Both the position numbers and the translations under genes were made by a program. The notes beneath the pieces are model-generated. The model saw nothing but the letters and a program-made list of their open reading frames with translations, had not been told where the DNA came from and ran no database searches. A stretch of 64,000 nt of DNA, taken from the NCBI GenBank assembly GCA_035695045.1, contig DASSEX010000051.1:1-64000 (forward strand), in the 5' to 3' direction. Below are positions 8,512-17,065 of the stretch, piece by piece (positions within the stretch are counted from its first letter, which is position 1; the number at the start of each line of letters is the position of its first letter). The DNA is from DASSKP01 sp035695045 (GTDB lineage: Bacteria > Actinomycetota > Actinomycetes > JAFAQI01).

Positions 8512-9270
8512 ATGGACGACTTCACCGGGAAGGCGGCGCTCGTCACGGGTGCGACGCGCGGCATCGGGTTCGGTATCGCGCAGGAGATCGTCGACCGCGG
8601 CGGGAGCGTGTGCATCACGGCACGCAAGCCCGACGAGCTCGAGGAGGCCGTCAGGACACTCGATCCGGACGGCACCGGCCGCGCGATCGCGGCGCGCGGC
8701 AGCGCCGACGACGCCGAGCATCAACAGGCAGCCGTCGCGCAGACGATCGAGGCCTTCGGCCGGCTCGACTTCCTCGTCAACAACGCAGCGGTCAACCCGC
8801 AGTACGGACCGCTCATGGAGGCCGACCTGGGCGCGGTGCGCAAGGTGTTCGAGGTCAACGTCGTCGCGATCCTCGCCTGGACGCAGCAGGCCTGGAAGGC
8901 ATGGCTCGGCGAGCACGGCGGCGCCATCCTCAACGTCGCATCGGTCGGCGGGCTGCGTGCCGGATCACCCATCGGCGCCTACAACGCCAGCAAGGCCGCG
9001 GTGATCCACCTCACCCGGCAGCTCGCCGTCGAGCTCGGCCCGAAAGTACGCGTCAACGGCATTGCGCCGGCCGTCGTGAAGACGAAGTTCGCCCGGGCGC
9101 TCTACGAGGGCCGCGAGGACGAGGTCGCGTCGCACTACCCCCTGAAGCGGTTGGGCGTGCCGGAGGACACCGCGAAGCTCGCGGCGTTCCTCTTGTCCGA
9201 CGACGCGTCGTGGATCACCGGCGAGACGGTGACGATCGACGGCGGTGTGACCGTCGGCGGAGGTGTCTGA
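8512..9270 (+). CDS. Short-chain dehydrogenase/reductase
   Basis: A 252-residue classical SDR with cofactor loop TGATRGIG, NNAAV, the catalytic Ser region ASVGG and YNASK, and a C-terminal GETVTIDGG typical of FabG-like oxidoreductases. The Rossmann fold binds NAD(P)H; the substrate is unknown. The ATG at 8512 (MDDFTGKAAL) places the fold correctly; an in-frame ATG at 8494 is possible, and neither has a strong ribosome site. It ends one base before the next SDR gene, so the two are probably co-transcribed. They are not close copies of each other. Confidence 0.85.
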   Translation: MDDFTGKAALVTGATRGIGFGIAQEIVDRGGSVCITARKPDELEEAVRTLDPDGTGRAIAARGSADDAEHQQAAVAQTIEAFGRLDFLVNNAAVNPQYGPLMEADLGAVRKVFEVNVVAILAWTQQAWKAWLGEHGGAILNVASVGGLRAGSPIGAYNASKAAVIHLTRQLAVELGPKVRVNGIAPAVVKTKFARALYEGREDEVASHYPLKRLGVPEDTAKLAAFLLSDDASWITGETVTIDGGVTVGGGV

Positions 9271-9271
9271 C

Positions 9272-10006
9272 ATGAGCGACTCCCCCGTGGCGCTTGTCAC
9301 CGGGTCGTCCTCCGGCATCGGCGCGCAGGTCGCCCGCCGGCTCGTCGCGGACGGATACCGCGTCGTCGTCAACTCCGTGCGGTCGGTCGACGAGGGCAGA
9401 GCGCTCGCCGCGGAGCTCGGCGACGAGGTCGCGCACTACATCCAGGGTGACGTCGCAGTCATCGAAGACGCACAACGACTCGTCGCCGAGACCGTCCAGC
9501 GCTTCGGCCGGCTCGACGTGCTCGTCAACAACGCCGGCACCACGGTGCGCATCCCGCACGCCGACCTCGAGTCGGCGACGCCGGAGATCTTCCGTCGGCT
9601 GTTCGACGTGAACGTCGTCGGTGCCTGGCAGGTCATCGTCGCCGCCGTACCGCATCTGCGGGACGCCGGCGCGGGCTGCATCGTCAACGTCGCGTCGCTC
9701 GCCGGCGTGCGGCCGACGGGCTCGTCCGTCCCGTACGCCGTCAGCAAGGCCGCGCTCAACCATCTGACGGTGCTGCTCGCGAACGCACTCGGGCCGGACA
9801 TCCGGGTCAACGCCGTCGCACCCGGGCTCATCGACACGCCCTGGACCGCCGACTGGGACGACATCCGCGGAGCGGTCCAGGCGATAGCGCCCCTCAAGCG
9901 GTCCGGTCAGCCGGACGACGTTGCCGAGGTCGTGCTCACGCTCGTCCGGGCGAGCTATGTCACCGGACAGATCTGGGCGGTCGACGGCGGCATGTCGATG
10001 CGCTAG
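9272..10006 (+). CDS. FabG-like short-chain dehydrogenase/reductase
   Basis: A 244-residue classical SDR with cofactor loop TGSSSGIG, NNAGT, ASLAG and the active-site YAVSK, ending GQIWAVDGGMSMR. It probably reduces a keto or acyl substrate with NAD(P)H. The ATG at 9272 is supported by GGAGG 8 bases upstream, inside the end of the preceding SDR gene. The two genes form a small operon. The last 4 bases overlap the end of the convergent 63-residue gene. Confidence 0.86.
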   Translation: MSDSPVALVTGSSSGIGAQVARRLVADGYRVVVNSVRSVDEGRALAAELGDEVAHYIQGDVAVIEDAQRLVAETVQRFGRLDVLVNNAGTTVRIPHADLESATPEIFRRLFDVNVVGAWQVIVAAVPHLRDAGAGCIVNVASLAGVRPTGSSVPYAVSKAALNHLTVLLANALGPDIRVNAVAPGLIDTPWTADWDDIRGAVQAIAPLKRSGQPDDVAEVVLTLVRASYVTGQIWAVDGGMSMR

Positions 10007-10194
10007 CCGACGGCGATCTGCTCGACGAGCGAGATGCGGTTCGCGATGGCCTCCAGCCAGATCGGGTCACCGGGCGGCCGCTCCGTGCAGTTGATCGCGT
10101 AGGAGTCGGGGCCGGTCGGTTCGCGAAGGTCCATGAGCAGCGTCACGGGAATCCCATGCTCGAGCAGGTGCATGACGGGGGAAGTCGTCATCAC
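10003..10194 (-). CDS. Small conserved-looking protein of unknown function, 63 residues
   Basis: The protein is 63 residues. It has a hydrophobic N-terminal half (VMHLLEHGIPVTLLMDL) and a polar C-terminal half (RPPGDPIWLEAIANRISLVEQ). AAGGAGG, a full anti-16S match, sits 5 bases before the first of two adjacent ATG codons. This is one of the strongest ribosome sites in the window and argues that the gene is real and well expressed. A perfect 8-bp palindrome lies about 27 bases upstream. There is no Cys, signal peptide or clear membrane segment. I do not recognise a function; it resembles small orphans common in actinobacteria. Confidence 0.75.
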   Translation of the reverse strand: MMTTSPVMHLLEHGIPVTLLMDLREPTGPDSYAINCTERPPGDPIWLEAIANRISLVEQIAVG

Positions 10195-10220
10195 ACCCTC
10201 CTTGGGGCTAGGAGGATTTT

Positions 10221-10240
10221 GAATTACATGGGTGTAATTC
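10221..10240. promoter_or_regulatory. Perfect palindrome, candidate operator of the 63-residue gene
   Basis: GAATTACA, then TGGG, then TGTAATTC: two perfect 8-base arms around a 4-base centre, AT-rich within GC-rich DNA. On the minus strand the right arm contains TGTAAT, which could be a -10 box, so a bound dimer could block or form the promoter. The factor is not identified. Confidence 0.6.
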
Positions 10241-10267
10241 GGCCGGACCCGGGGAAACCTTGAGGGT

Positions 10268-11347
10268 TCAGCGCAGATTTCCGTCGAGGGCGCTGTGCCC
10301 CACCGCGACGAGCGGCGCGATCCGCTGCGCCATCTCGACGAAGCCCTCGCCGATCATCGCACCGGCACGCCCGCGAGCCGCGACTCCCGCGCAGACGACC
10401 GCGAGCTTGAAGCAGCCGAACCCGACGTAGAAGGGCAACTCGGACAGGTCGCGACCGGTCCGATCGGCGTAGCGGTCGAGCAGTTCACGCCTGGTCGGGA
10501 AGCCGTCGAGCATCGTCACCGACGGCACGGCCATCGTGTCCTGGCGGTCGGCGCCGTCGCCCTTCTCCTGCCAGTAGACGTAGAGGAGGCCGACGTCGGC
10601 GAGCGGGTCACCCAGGGTCGACAGCTCCCAGTCGAGCACCGCGTTGATGCGGCCCGGAGTGTCCGGGTGCAGCATCACGTTGTCGAGGCGGTAGTCGCCG
10701 TGCACGACCGGGCCGGTCTCCCCCGCCGGGAGCTGCTCGGCCAACCGACGCGCCAGCCGGTCGAGCTCCGGACCGTCGTTGGTGTCCTCCGGCTCCGGCG
10801 TCGCCTCCCACTGCATCGTCCATCGGCGCACCTGGCGCTCCAGGTAACCGGCCGGCTTGCCGTAGTCGCCGAGCCCGACCTTCTCGGGGTCGACCGAGTG
10901 CAGGTCCGCGAGCACGTCGACGAGGCCTTCGCCGATCGCACGACGCTGCTCCGGCTGGTCGGCGTAACCGGCCGGCAGCTGCTCGCGGACGATGTGGCCG
11001 CGCACGCGCTCCATGACGTAGAAGGGCGCGCCGAGGACCTGCTCGTCGGTGCACAACGCGAGCGTCTTCGGCACCGGCACCGGCGTCTCCCACATCGCGG
11101 TCATGACCCGATGCTCACGACGCATGTCGTGCGCGGTCGGCAGGACCGTCGACAACGGAGGACGGCGGAGTACGACGTCCCCCGCCGGTGACGAGACGAT
11201 GAAGGTCAGGTTGGACTTGCCGCCGGAGATGAGCTCGATCGACACGTCGCGCCACGCGTCGTCGCCGAGCTGCTCCGCGAGGTAGCCGCCGACGGCCTTC
11301 GGGGGCGCTGCCTTCTCGCTGAGTGCCTGCAGGTCCGTGTCGGTCAT
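10268..11347 (-). CDS. Phosphotransferase of the APH/ACAD10-ACAD11 N-domain type
   Basis: This 359-residue protein has an aminoglycoside-phosphotransferase-like kinase fold. It has GGKSNLTF near the nucleotide loop, VLRRPPL (Lys-like ATP loop), the catalytic HGDYRLDNVM and the metal-binding VLDWELSTLGDPLADVG. This motif set is the ACAD10/ACAD11 kinase type, which in animals phosphorylates 4-hydroxyacyl-CoAs for their breakdown, not antibiotic resistance. A hotdog thioesterase gene ends 13 bases upstream on the same strand, which fits acyl-CoA metabolism. The ATG at 11347 is the best of several in-frame starts. Confidence 0.82.
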   Translation of the reverse strand: MTDTDLQALSEKAAPPKAVGGYLAEQLGDDAWRDVSIELISGGKSNLTFIVSSPAGDVVLRRPPLSTVLPTAHDMRREHRVMTAMWETPVPVPKTLALCTDEQVLGAPFYVMERVRGHIVREQLPAGYADQPEQRRAIGEGLVDVLADLHSVDPEKVGLGDYGKPAGYLERQVRRWTMQWEATPEPEDTNDGPELDRLARRLAEQLPAGETGPVVHGDYRLDNVMLHPDTPGRINAVLDWELSTLGDPLADVGLLYVYWQEKGDGADRQDTMAVPSVTMLDGFPTRRELLDRYADRTGRDLSELPFYVGFGCFKLAVVCAGVAARGRAGAMIGEGFVEMAQRIAPLVAVGHSALDGNLR

Positions 11348-11360
11348 CGAAGGCTCGTCC

Positions 11361-11879
11361 TCATCCTCGGGCGTCGTCCGGTGGTGCTCCGGCGGCGTCG
11401 TACTTCTCGTAGCGGCCGGCTCGACCTTCGGCCGGCAGCACGACCTGCGTGCAGCGGCTGGTCGCGAGGATGTCACCCGCGGCGTTGCGCAGCTCGGCGG
11501 CGCAGAACACGACGCGGCGGGTGCGTCGTACGACCCAGCCCTTCGCGGTCAACGTGCCCGGGGTCGCCGAGCGGAGGAACTCGACACGAAGGTCCGCGGT
11601 GAGAAACGCCTGGTCACGGTCGAGCACCGTCCAGCAGGCGCCGCCCATCCCGGCGTCGAGAAGCGCCGTCACCAGACCGCCCTGCACGATCGGGCCGCCG
11701 CCGGTCGGGAAGCAGTAGGCCTCGTCGGCGTCCCACGCCACCTCGGTTGCACCGGGCTCCCAGGACACCCGCCGGTAGCCGAGCGTCGCCCAGATGTGCG
11801 GCGCCTTGACCCGCTCGTGGTCCCAGTCGTCGATGTCGGCGAAACGCTCGCCGGGGGTGATCTGCGGACGGTCGCTCAT
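11361..11879 (-). CDS. PaaI-family hotdog thioesterase
   Basis: A 172-residue protein with a hotdog fold: GGPIVQGGLVTALLDAGMGG matches the PaaI/YbgC helix motif, followed by ADLRVEFLRS and TAKGWVVRRTRRVVFC strands. It probably hydrolyses acyl-CoA thioesters. Its start (MSDRPQITPGE, 11879) follows a GC-rich hairpin at 11903-11940. With the downstream kinase it forms a two-gene acyl-CoA unit. It is distinct from the paaI gene at 55367. Confidence 0.8.
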   Translation of the reverse strand: MSDRPQITPGERFADIDDWDHERVKAPHIWATLGYRRVSWEPGATEVAWDADEAYCFPTGGGPIVQGGLVTALLDAGMGGACWTVLDRDQAFLTADLRVEFLRSATPGTLTAKGWVVRRTRRVVFCAAELRNAAGDILATSRCTQVVLPAEGRAGRYEKYDAAGAPPDDARG

Positions 11880-11902
11880 AGTGCGGTGAAGTCTGCCGCA
11901 CA

Positions 11903-11940
11903 GCGAAACGGCCGCCCCCTTCTGGGGGCGGCCGCTTCGC
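11903..11940. terminator. GC-rich hairpin downstream of livK
   Basis: CGGCCGCCCCC and GGGGGCGGCCG form a perfect 11-bp stem around TTCT, extended by GCGAA/TTCGC. There is no T-tract. It lies between the liv operon end and the thioesterase start, so it may act as an actinobacterial I-shaped terminator, helped by the neighbouring palindrome at 11948. Confidence 0.65.
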
Positions 11941-11947
11941 CATTCCG

Positions 11948-11987
11948 ATCGCCAGATGTCGGCCATAGAAGGCCGATATCCGGCGAT
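11948..11987. repeat. Imperfect palindromic element, copy 2
   Basis: A 17-bp stem with one mismatch and one G-T pair around the loop ATAGAA. The core CGGCCATAGAAGGCCGA is identical to that at 6129-6145, and the outer ATCGCC/GGCGAT also matches. It ends 7 bases after the livK stop, so both copies sit at gene 3' ends. Confidence 0.7.
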
Positions 11988-11993
11988 GGTCGG

Positions 11994-13304
11994 TCAGCTG
12001 GGCGGGATGCCGTTGGCCGGCGCGCTCGGCTGGGTCGCCGTCGACGGCGTGATCGGTCCGTTGCCGTCGTCGGTCGTCATCGGCGAGCCGGTGAGCTTGA
12101 TCGCCTCACCGGTGACGATGCCGATCTGCGCGCCGGTGAAGCCGGCGTGCGACGTGCTGGAGTAACGGAACGGCACCGTGCCGGGACCCTGCGGGATCCC
12201 CTGCTCGATCGCCTTGACGATGCCGTCGCGGGTCGGGTTGGCCCCGGCGGCCTTCAACGCCTCGGCGAACGTGTAGGCGACCCCCATGCCGTAGAGCACG
12301 TTGCCGTCGAACGGCAGATTGGAGATGTACTGGTCGTGGATCTTCTTGAACAGCTGGATCCAGCTGTTGCTCGGGTCGGCCGGCGACGACAGGTAGGCGT
12401 CCGTGATCATGCCCTGGATCAGCTGGCTGCCGTTGACCTTCGCGCCACCCTGCTTGGCGAACGCCTCGAGCAGACCGGACAGCGTGATCGGGTCGGACCC
12501 CACGTTGCTGACGGCGAGCTTCGGGTTGTAGCCGACCTTCAACATGTTGAGCTTGAGCAGCGCCGTGAACGCCGGAACGGAGAAGGAGACGACGAGGTCG
12601 GCCTTCGACGCGGCGAGCTTCTGCACCTGCGACGCGATGTTGATGTTCGTGACCTGGTAGGGCTCGCGTGCGACGACCTGGCTCTTCGGGATCTCCATGT
12701 CGAGGCCCTTGACGCCGTCCTGGCCGAAGTCGTCGTTCTGGTAGAAGTACGCGATCTTCTTGCCGGCGAAGTTCTTCTTGATGTAGTCGCCGAGGATCTT
12801 GCCCTCGACCGTGTAGTCGGTCTGCCAGCCGAACGTGTAGGGGTGCTTGGCCTTGTTGTCCCAGCACAGGCAGCCGGACGCGACGAACAGGTCCGGCACC
12901 TTCTGCTGGTTGAGGAAGTCGATGACCTGCTCATGCGTCGGTGTGCCGAGCGCGTTGAAGATGGCGAAGACCTTGTCGTTGAGGATCAGCGACTTGGTCT
13001 GCGTGACCGTCTTGCTCGGGTCGTAGGCGTCGTCGACGTACTTGTAGATGATCTTGCGGCCGTTGATGCCGCCGCTGCTGTTGATGTAGTCGAAGTAGGC
13101 CTTTGACGCCGGCGCGATCTCGCTGTAACCGGGCGCGGCGACGCCGGTCAGCGGCTGCGTGCTGCCGATGGTGATCGTCGTCTTGGTGACGCCCGGGGCG
13201 GACGAGCCGCCGCCCCCGCCGCCACTGCTTCCGCCGCCACAGCCGGCAGCGGCCAGCGCCAGTACGGCGCCTCCCGCCAGCAGGCGAATCTGCGATGTGC
13301 GCAT
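11994..13304 (-). CDS. Branched-chain amino acid type ABC substrate-binding lipoprotein
   Basis: This 436-residue protein has a lipoprotein signal (LAAAGC, Cys22) and a Gly/Ser linker, then a type I periplasmic-binding fold of the LivK kind: ITIGSTQPLTG, NSSGGINGRKI, FNALGTPTHEQV and AYFYQNDDFGQDGVKG. It captures the solute at the membrane surface for the LivHM/FG transporter. Members of this family also bind amides, urea or aromatic acids, so the ligand is uncertain. SGCLCW is an unusual paired Cys in the ligand region. The ATG at 13304 has GGAGG 4 bases upstream. It is the last gene of the operon. Confidence 0.9.
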   Translation of the reverse strand: MRTSQIRLLAGGAVLALAAAGCGGGSSGGGGGGSSAPGVTKTTITIGSTQPLTGVAAPGYSEIAPASKAYFDYINSSGGINGRKIIYKYVDDAYDPSKTVTQTKSLILNDKVFAIFNALGTPTHEQVIDFLNQQKVPDLFVASGCLCWDNKAKHPYTFGWQTDYTVEGKILGDYIKKNFAGKKIAYFYQNDDFGQDGVKGLDMEIPKSQVVAREPYQVTNINIASQVQKLAASKADLVVSFSVPAFTALLKLNMLKVGYNPKLAVSNVGSDPITLSGLLEAFAKQGGAKVNGSQLIQGMITDAYLSSPADPSNSWIQLFKKIHDQYISNLPFDGNVLYGMGVAYTFAEALKAAGANPTRDGIVKAIEQGIPQGPGTVPFRYSSTSHAGFTGAQIGIVTGEAIKLTGSPMTTDDGNGPITPSTATQPSAPANGIPPS

Positions 13305-13343
13305 TGTTCCTCCGAGGGGGGGTCGGGCAGTGCTGAACGGAAC

Positions 13344-14453
13344 CTATCTGGCGGGCCGCACGAGGCCGATCAGCCGTCGTACCGACCCGACGATGCCACC
13401 AGGGGCGACCAGCATGACGAGGGCGAGGAGGACGCCGTAGATCAGCAACGGAAGGTTGTTCGCGACCTTGTTGGAGCTGATGGACAGCGCGTTGGCGAGG
13501 TCCTGCGCCCAGTAGTTGGTGAGCATGACCACGAACACGGATCCGAGGACCGCTCCGCTCAGGCTGCCGAGCCCGCCGATCACGACGGCGGCCAGCAGCG
13601 TGAGTGACAGCTGGACGCTGAACGCGGCCGGCGAGGCATTGGAGAGCGCTAGTGCATAGAGGGCGCCGCCGAGGCCGGCCCACGCAGCGCTCACCACGAA
13701 AGCCAGCACCTGGACGCCGGGGACGGACAGTCCGGACAGGGACGCCGCGACCTCGTCGTCACGCACCGCGCGCATCGAGCGGCCGACCCGGCTGCGCATC
13801 AGGTTGGCGGTGAACCACAGCAGGACGATGCTGCAGATGACGCCGATGAACAGCGGCCACTGCACGAAGTCGAACCCGCTGTTGGCCGGTGCGTTCGCCG
13901 ACGGGATCGAGATCCCCTGGCTGCCCTTGAGATGGCTCGAGAGCTTCTCGTACTGCGTCAGCGACGGCAGGCCGACCGCCAGCGCCAACGTCGCACCGGC
14001 GAGATACGGACCGCGCAGACGCGCTGCTGCTACTCCGACGATCGCGCCGGCAAGCGCGGACACGGCGATCGCCGCAGCGAACGCGCCGATCATCGTGAGG
14101 TTCGGGTGCAGCTGCCATTTGGGCCACAGCAGGGCGAACGTGTACGCGCCGACCATCATGAACGCGCCGTGCCCGAGCGATATCTGCCCGGACAGGCCGA
14201 CCAGCAGGGTGAGTCCGATCCCTGCGCAGACATAGGCAGGGATCAGCTGCAGCTCCTGGTTGGTGGCCGGGCTGAACTGCTTGATCAAGAACCACGCGAC
14301 GAGAATTCCGGCCACGGCGAACAGCGAGTGTCGGAGCAACGTCGACCTGCTGAGGACGCCATAGCGATCGGTCGAGCTCGCCGTCCGCGGTGCCTGCGAG
14401 AAGCGGTCTCGAGGCCCCTCCTGCTTGATCTCGGTCGCCTCGTCGTCCGCCAT
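13344..14453 (-). CDS. livM: Branched-chain amino acid ABC permease, LivM type
   Basis: The protein is 369 residues, with a hydrophilic N-terminus of about 50 residues and then some 8-10 membrane segments. The family signature GLSGQISLGHGAFMMVGAY is near residue 95, and AVRDDEVAASLSGL is the cytoplasmic coupling loop. It pairs with LivH to form the channel. The ATG overlaps the livH stop by one base (TGATG arrangement), showing translational coupling. Confidence 0.93.
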   Translation of the reverse strand: MADDEATEIKQEGPRDRFSQAPRTASSTDRYGVLSRSTLLRHSLFAVAGILVAWFLIKQFSPATNQELQLIPAYVCAGIGLTLLVGLSGQISLGHGAFMMVGAYTFALLWPKWQLHPNLTMIGAFAAAIAVSALAGAIVGVAAARLRGPYLAGATLALAVGLPSLTQYEKLSSHLKGSQGISIPSANAPANSGFDFVQWPLFIGVICSIVLLWFTANLMRSRVGRSMRAVRDDEVAASLSGLSVPGVQVLAFVVSAAWAGLGGALYALALSNASPAAFSVQLSLTLLAAVVIGGLGSLSGAVLGSVFVVMLTNYWAQDLANALSISSNKVANNLPLLIYGVLLALVMLVAPGGIVGSVRRLIGLVRPAR

Positions 14454-15346
14454 CACACCCGCCTCGCCGTCGCTCGGGCGAACAGGCCGTTGGGCCGCAC
14501 CATCAGGACGGCGACCAGGATGACCAGCGCATACATGGGTTCGATGTTGTTGCTGATGTAGCTGTCCGCCCACGACAGGACGAGGCCGAGTCCGAGCCCA
14601 CCCACCACCGCTCCTGCCGGGCTGTCGAGTCCGCCGATGACGGCAGCGGTGAACCCGTAGACCAGCAGCGCGTCGAACGGGCCCGTGGGCTGGACGTAGC
14701 CGGTCGACGTACCGGCGGCGAGGACGCCGGCGATCGCACCGACCGCGGCGGACACCGCCCAGCCCAGGGTCAGCAGCTGACCGACCTTCACGCCGAGCAG
14801 CCGCGCGACCTCGGGGCTGAAGGCGGCGGCGCGCATCCGAAGACCAAGTGCCGTTCGCTGGAACAAGAGATAGAGGAGTACGACGACCACGGCGACGGCG
14901 ATGACGATGAACAGGTCGTTCGGCGCAAAGAACAGATGCCTGGACCCGACCGTGTAGCCGCGGAAGTCGTAGGCGGGCGGGTAGGAGTGCGACTGGCTGT
15001 TGCCCCAGATCATCCCGGCGAGCGCCTGCAAGGCGATGAGCAGGCCGAGCGTGACGATGACGGGATTGAGCGGTGGTCCGTTCTCCACCGGCCGCACAAG
15101 GACGCGCTCGGAGACTCCGCCGAGGATCAGCCCCGACAGCGTCGCGACCGCCAATGCCGCCCAGTAGTTGACGTTGTGCACCTGCACGAGGTCCCAGCCG
15201 ATGAACGTCGTGAACATCAGCATGCCGCCCTGCGCGAAGTTCACGATCCGCGTCGACCGCCAGATCATGACCAGCGACAGCGCGACAGCGGCGAAGATCA
15301 TCCCGTTGCTGACGCCGCCGAGGGCGAGATTGACGAAGCGGAACAT
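14453..15346 (-). CDS. livH: Branched-chain amino acid ABC permease, LivH type
   Basis: A 297-residue membrane protein with about eight hydrophobic segments. The LivH signature VNFAQGGMLMFTTFIGW is near residue 35, and the coupling helix RMRAAAFSPEVARLLGV is present. It forms the permease dimer with LivM. It overlaps livF by one base upstream and livM by one base downstream. Confidence 0.93.
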   Translation of the reverse strand: MFRFVNLALGGVSNGMIFAAVALSLVMIWRSTRIVNFAQGGMLMFTTFIGWDLVQVHNVNYWAALAVATLSGLILGGVSERVLVRPVENGPPLNPVIVTLGLLIALQALAGMIWGNSQSHSYPPAYDFRGYTVGSRHLFFAPNDLFIVIAVAVVVVLLYLLFQRTALGLRMRAAAFSPEVARLLGVKVGQLLTLGWAVSAAVGAIAGVLAAGTSTGYVQPTGPFDALLVYGFTAAVIGGLDSPAGAVVGGLGLGLVLSWADSYISNNIEPMYALVILVAVLMVRPNGLFARATARRV

Positions 15347-16053
15347 CAGAATCCCAGGTAGGCGTGTCGGAGCTTCTCGTCCGCGGCGAGCTCCGCGGCC
15401 GGACCGGACGCGACGACGCGACCGAGGTTGAGCACGATCGCCTGATCGGCGACCGACAGGGCGCTGCGCGCGTTCTGCTCGACCAGCACGACGGTCAGGC
15501 TCTGCTCGTCGCGAAGCGTGCGCAGCGTTGCCATGATCTGGGCGGTGATCCGGGGGGCGAGCCCCAGCGACGGCTCGTCGAGCAGCAGCAGCTGCGGGCG
15601 GCTCATCAGTGCGCGGCCGACGGCAAGCATCTGCCTCTCACCGCCCGACAGAGTGTCGACCGAGCGGTCGCGGCGCTCGGCCAGCGGCCGGAACAGGTCG
15701 TAGACCTCCCCCATCGATGTCGCCATCTGCTTGCGGTCCCGTCGCCACAAGGCTCCGAGGCGGAGGTTCTCCTCGACGGTCAGCTCGGTGATGACGCCTC
15801 GACCTTCCGGGACGTGCGCAACACCCAGCCGCACGACGCGCTCGACCGGAGTGCGCACCAGGTCGTGCCCGTCGTAGACGATGCGGCCGCTGCGCGGGCG
15901 GATCAACCCGTTGACGGTCCGCAGCAGCGTCGTCTTGCCGGCGCCGTTGGCCCCGAGGACTGCCGTGATCGTGGCGCGATCGACGTCGAGCGAGACACCG
16001 TCGAGCGCCCGCACGGCGCCGTACGTCGTGACGACGTCCTCAATCTGCAGCAT
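15346..16053 (-). CDS. livF: Branched-chain amino acid ABC ATPase, LivF type
   Basis: A 235-residue ATPase with Walker A GANGAGKTT, the LivF-type HVPEGRGVITELTVEENL, signature LSGGERQML and Walker B LLLLDEPSLGLAP. It powers transport together with LivG. The ATG at 16053 lies inside the end of livG (14-base overlap), so the two are translationally coupled. Confidence 0.94.
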   Translation of the reverse strand: MLQIEDVVTTYGAVRALDGVSLDVDRATITAVLGANGAGKTTLLRTVNGLIRPRSGRIVYDGHDLVRTPVERVVRLGVAHVPEGRGVITELTVEENLRLGALWRRDRKQMATSMGEVYDLFRPLAERRDRSVDTLSGGERQMLAVGRALMSRPQLLLLDEPSLGLAPRITAQIMATLRTLRDEQSLTVVLVEQNARSALSVADQAIVLNLGRVVASGPAAELAADEKLRHAYLGF

Positions 16054-16837
16054 CGCCGACCTCACCGGTCTGTGCGTCGACCTTCTCGCCGAGATAGGCC
16101 TCGAGCACGCGCGGGTCGTCCCGCACCTCGTCCGGGGTGCCGGTCGCGATCCGGCGACCGAAGTCGAGCACGACGATGCGGTCGCACACCTCCATCACGA
16201 GGTCCATGTGGTGCTCGACGAGCAGCACGGACATCCGGCTCCGGAGATCCCGGATGAGCTGACCGAGCTCGCGCATCTCGTCGCTCGACAGCCCTGACGC
16301 CGGCTCGTCGAGCAGGAGCAGCCGCGGTTCGGCGATGAGCACGCGCGCGAGGGCGACCCGCTTCTGGACGCCGTACGGCAGCTGCCCGGGCAGCCGGTCC
16401 GCAACCTGCTCGATGTGCAGCTCCGAGAGGACCTCGAGCGCGCGGGCTCGAAGACGGAGCTCCTCCGCGTCGCTCATCGGAAGCGCGACCAGTGCGGGCC
16501 AGAACCACCAGCGCGCGTCCTTCGTCGCGCCGACCATGACGTTCTCGAGCACCGTGAGGTGAGGGAAGAGCCCGAGGCCCTGCAACGTGCGGCTGATGCC
16601 GAGCTCCGCGAGCTGCCGGGGCCGGTGCCGGCGCAATGTGTCGCCCCGCCAGAGCAGTCCGCCTTCGCTCGGGCGGGTGAAGCCGCAGATGACGTTGAAC
16701 AGCGTCGTCTTGCCGGCGCCGTTCGGTCCGATGATGCCGACGACCTCGTTGTCGCCGACGGTCGCCGACACGTCGGTCAACGCCGTCAGTCCACCGAAGC
16801 GGACCGTGACTCCCTGCACCTCGAGCAGCGCAGCCAC
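16040..16837 (-). CDS. livG: Branched-chain amino acid ABC ATPase, LivG type
   Basis: A 265-residue ATPase with Walker A GPNGAGKTT, the LivG-type GISRTLQGLGLFPHLTVLENV and LPYGVQKRV in place of the signature, and Walker B LLLLDEPASGLSS. It is the first gene of the livG-livF-livH-livM-livK operon. No operator could be recognised in the 100 bases upstream, before the tRNA-Arg gene. Confidence 0.93.
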   Translation of the reverse strand: MAALLEVQGVTVRFGGLTALTDVSATVGDNEVVGIIGPNGAGKTTLFNVICGFTRPSEGGLLWRGDTLRRHRPRQLAELGISRTLQGLGLFPHLTVLENVMVGATKDARWWFWPALVALPMSDAEELRLRARALEVLSELHIEQVADRLPGQLPYGVQKRVALARVLIAEPRLLLLDEPASGLSSDEMRELGQLIRDLRSRMSVLLVEHHMDLVMEVCDRIVVLDFGRRIATGTPDEVRDDPRVLEAYLGEKVDAQTGEVGDAAD

Positions 16838-16939
16838 GCGGGGCGACCTCCCAGGACGGCGGTTGCGTCGGAGACTATCGGCGGGTGTCCGGGTGGCAAG
16901 AGCCGGATTTCCGGCGCCGTCGCCGCGGGTCGCAGAGCG

Positions 16940-17015
16940 TGGCGCGCCCGGCAGGGATCGAACCTGCGACCAACCGCTTAGAAGGCGGCTGCTCTATCCG
17001 CTGAGCTACGGGCGC
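16940..17015 (-). tRNA. tRNA-Arg (anticodon TCT)
   Basis: Cloverleaf with acceptor GCGCCCG/CGGGCGC, anticodon loop CTTCTAA and T-arm GCAGGTTCGATCCCTGC. The CCA end is encoded. It decodes AGA, a rare codon in such a GC-rich genome. Confidence 0.96.
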
Positions 17016-17065
17016 CTGTCCCCACGACATGGTGGAGTCTCCGCAGCGTAGGTCAGCCGAGCGGG

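Noticed and set aside
10268..11347. Phosphotransferase as an aminoglycoside resistance gene.
   Set aside because: The motif set and the thioesterase neighbour fit the ACAD10/11-type acyl-CoA kinase; no resistance context.
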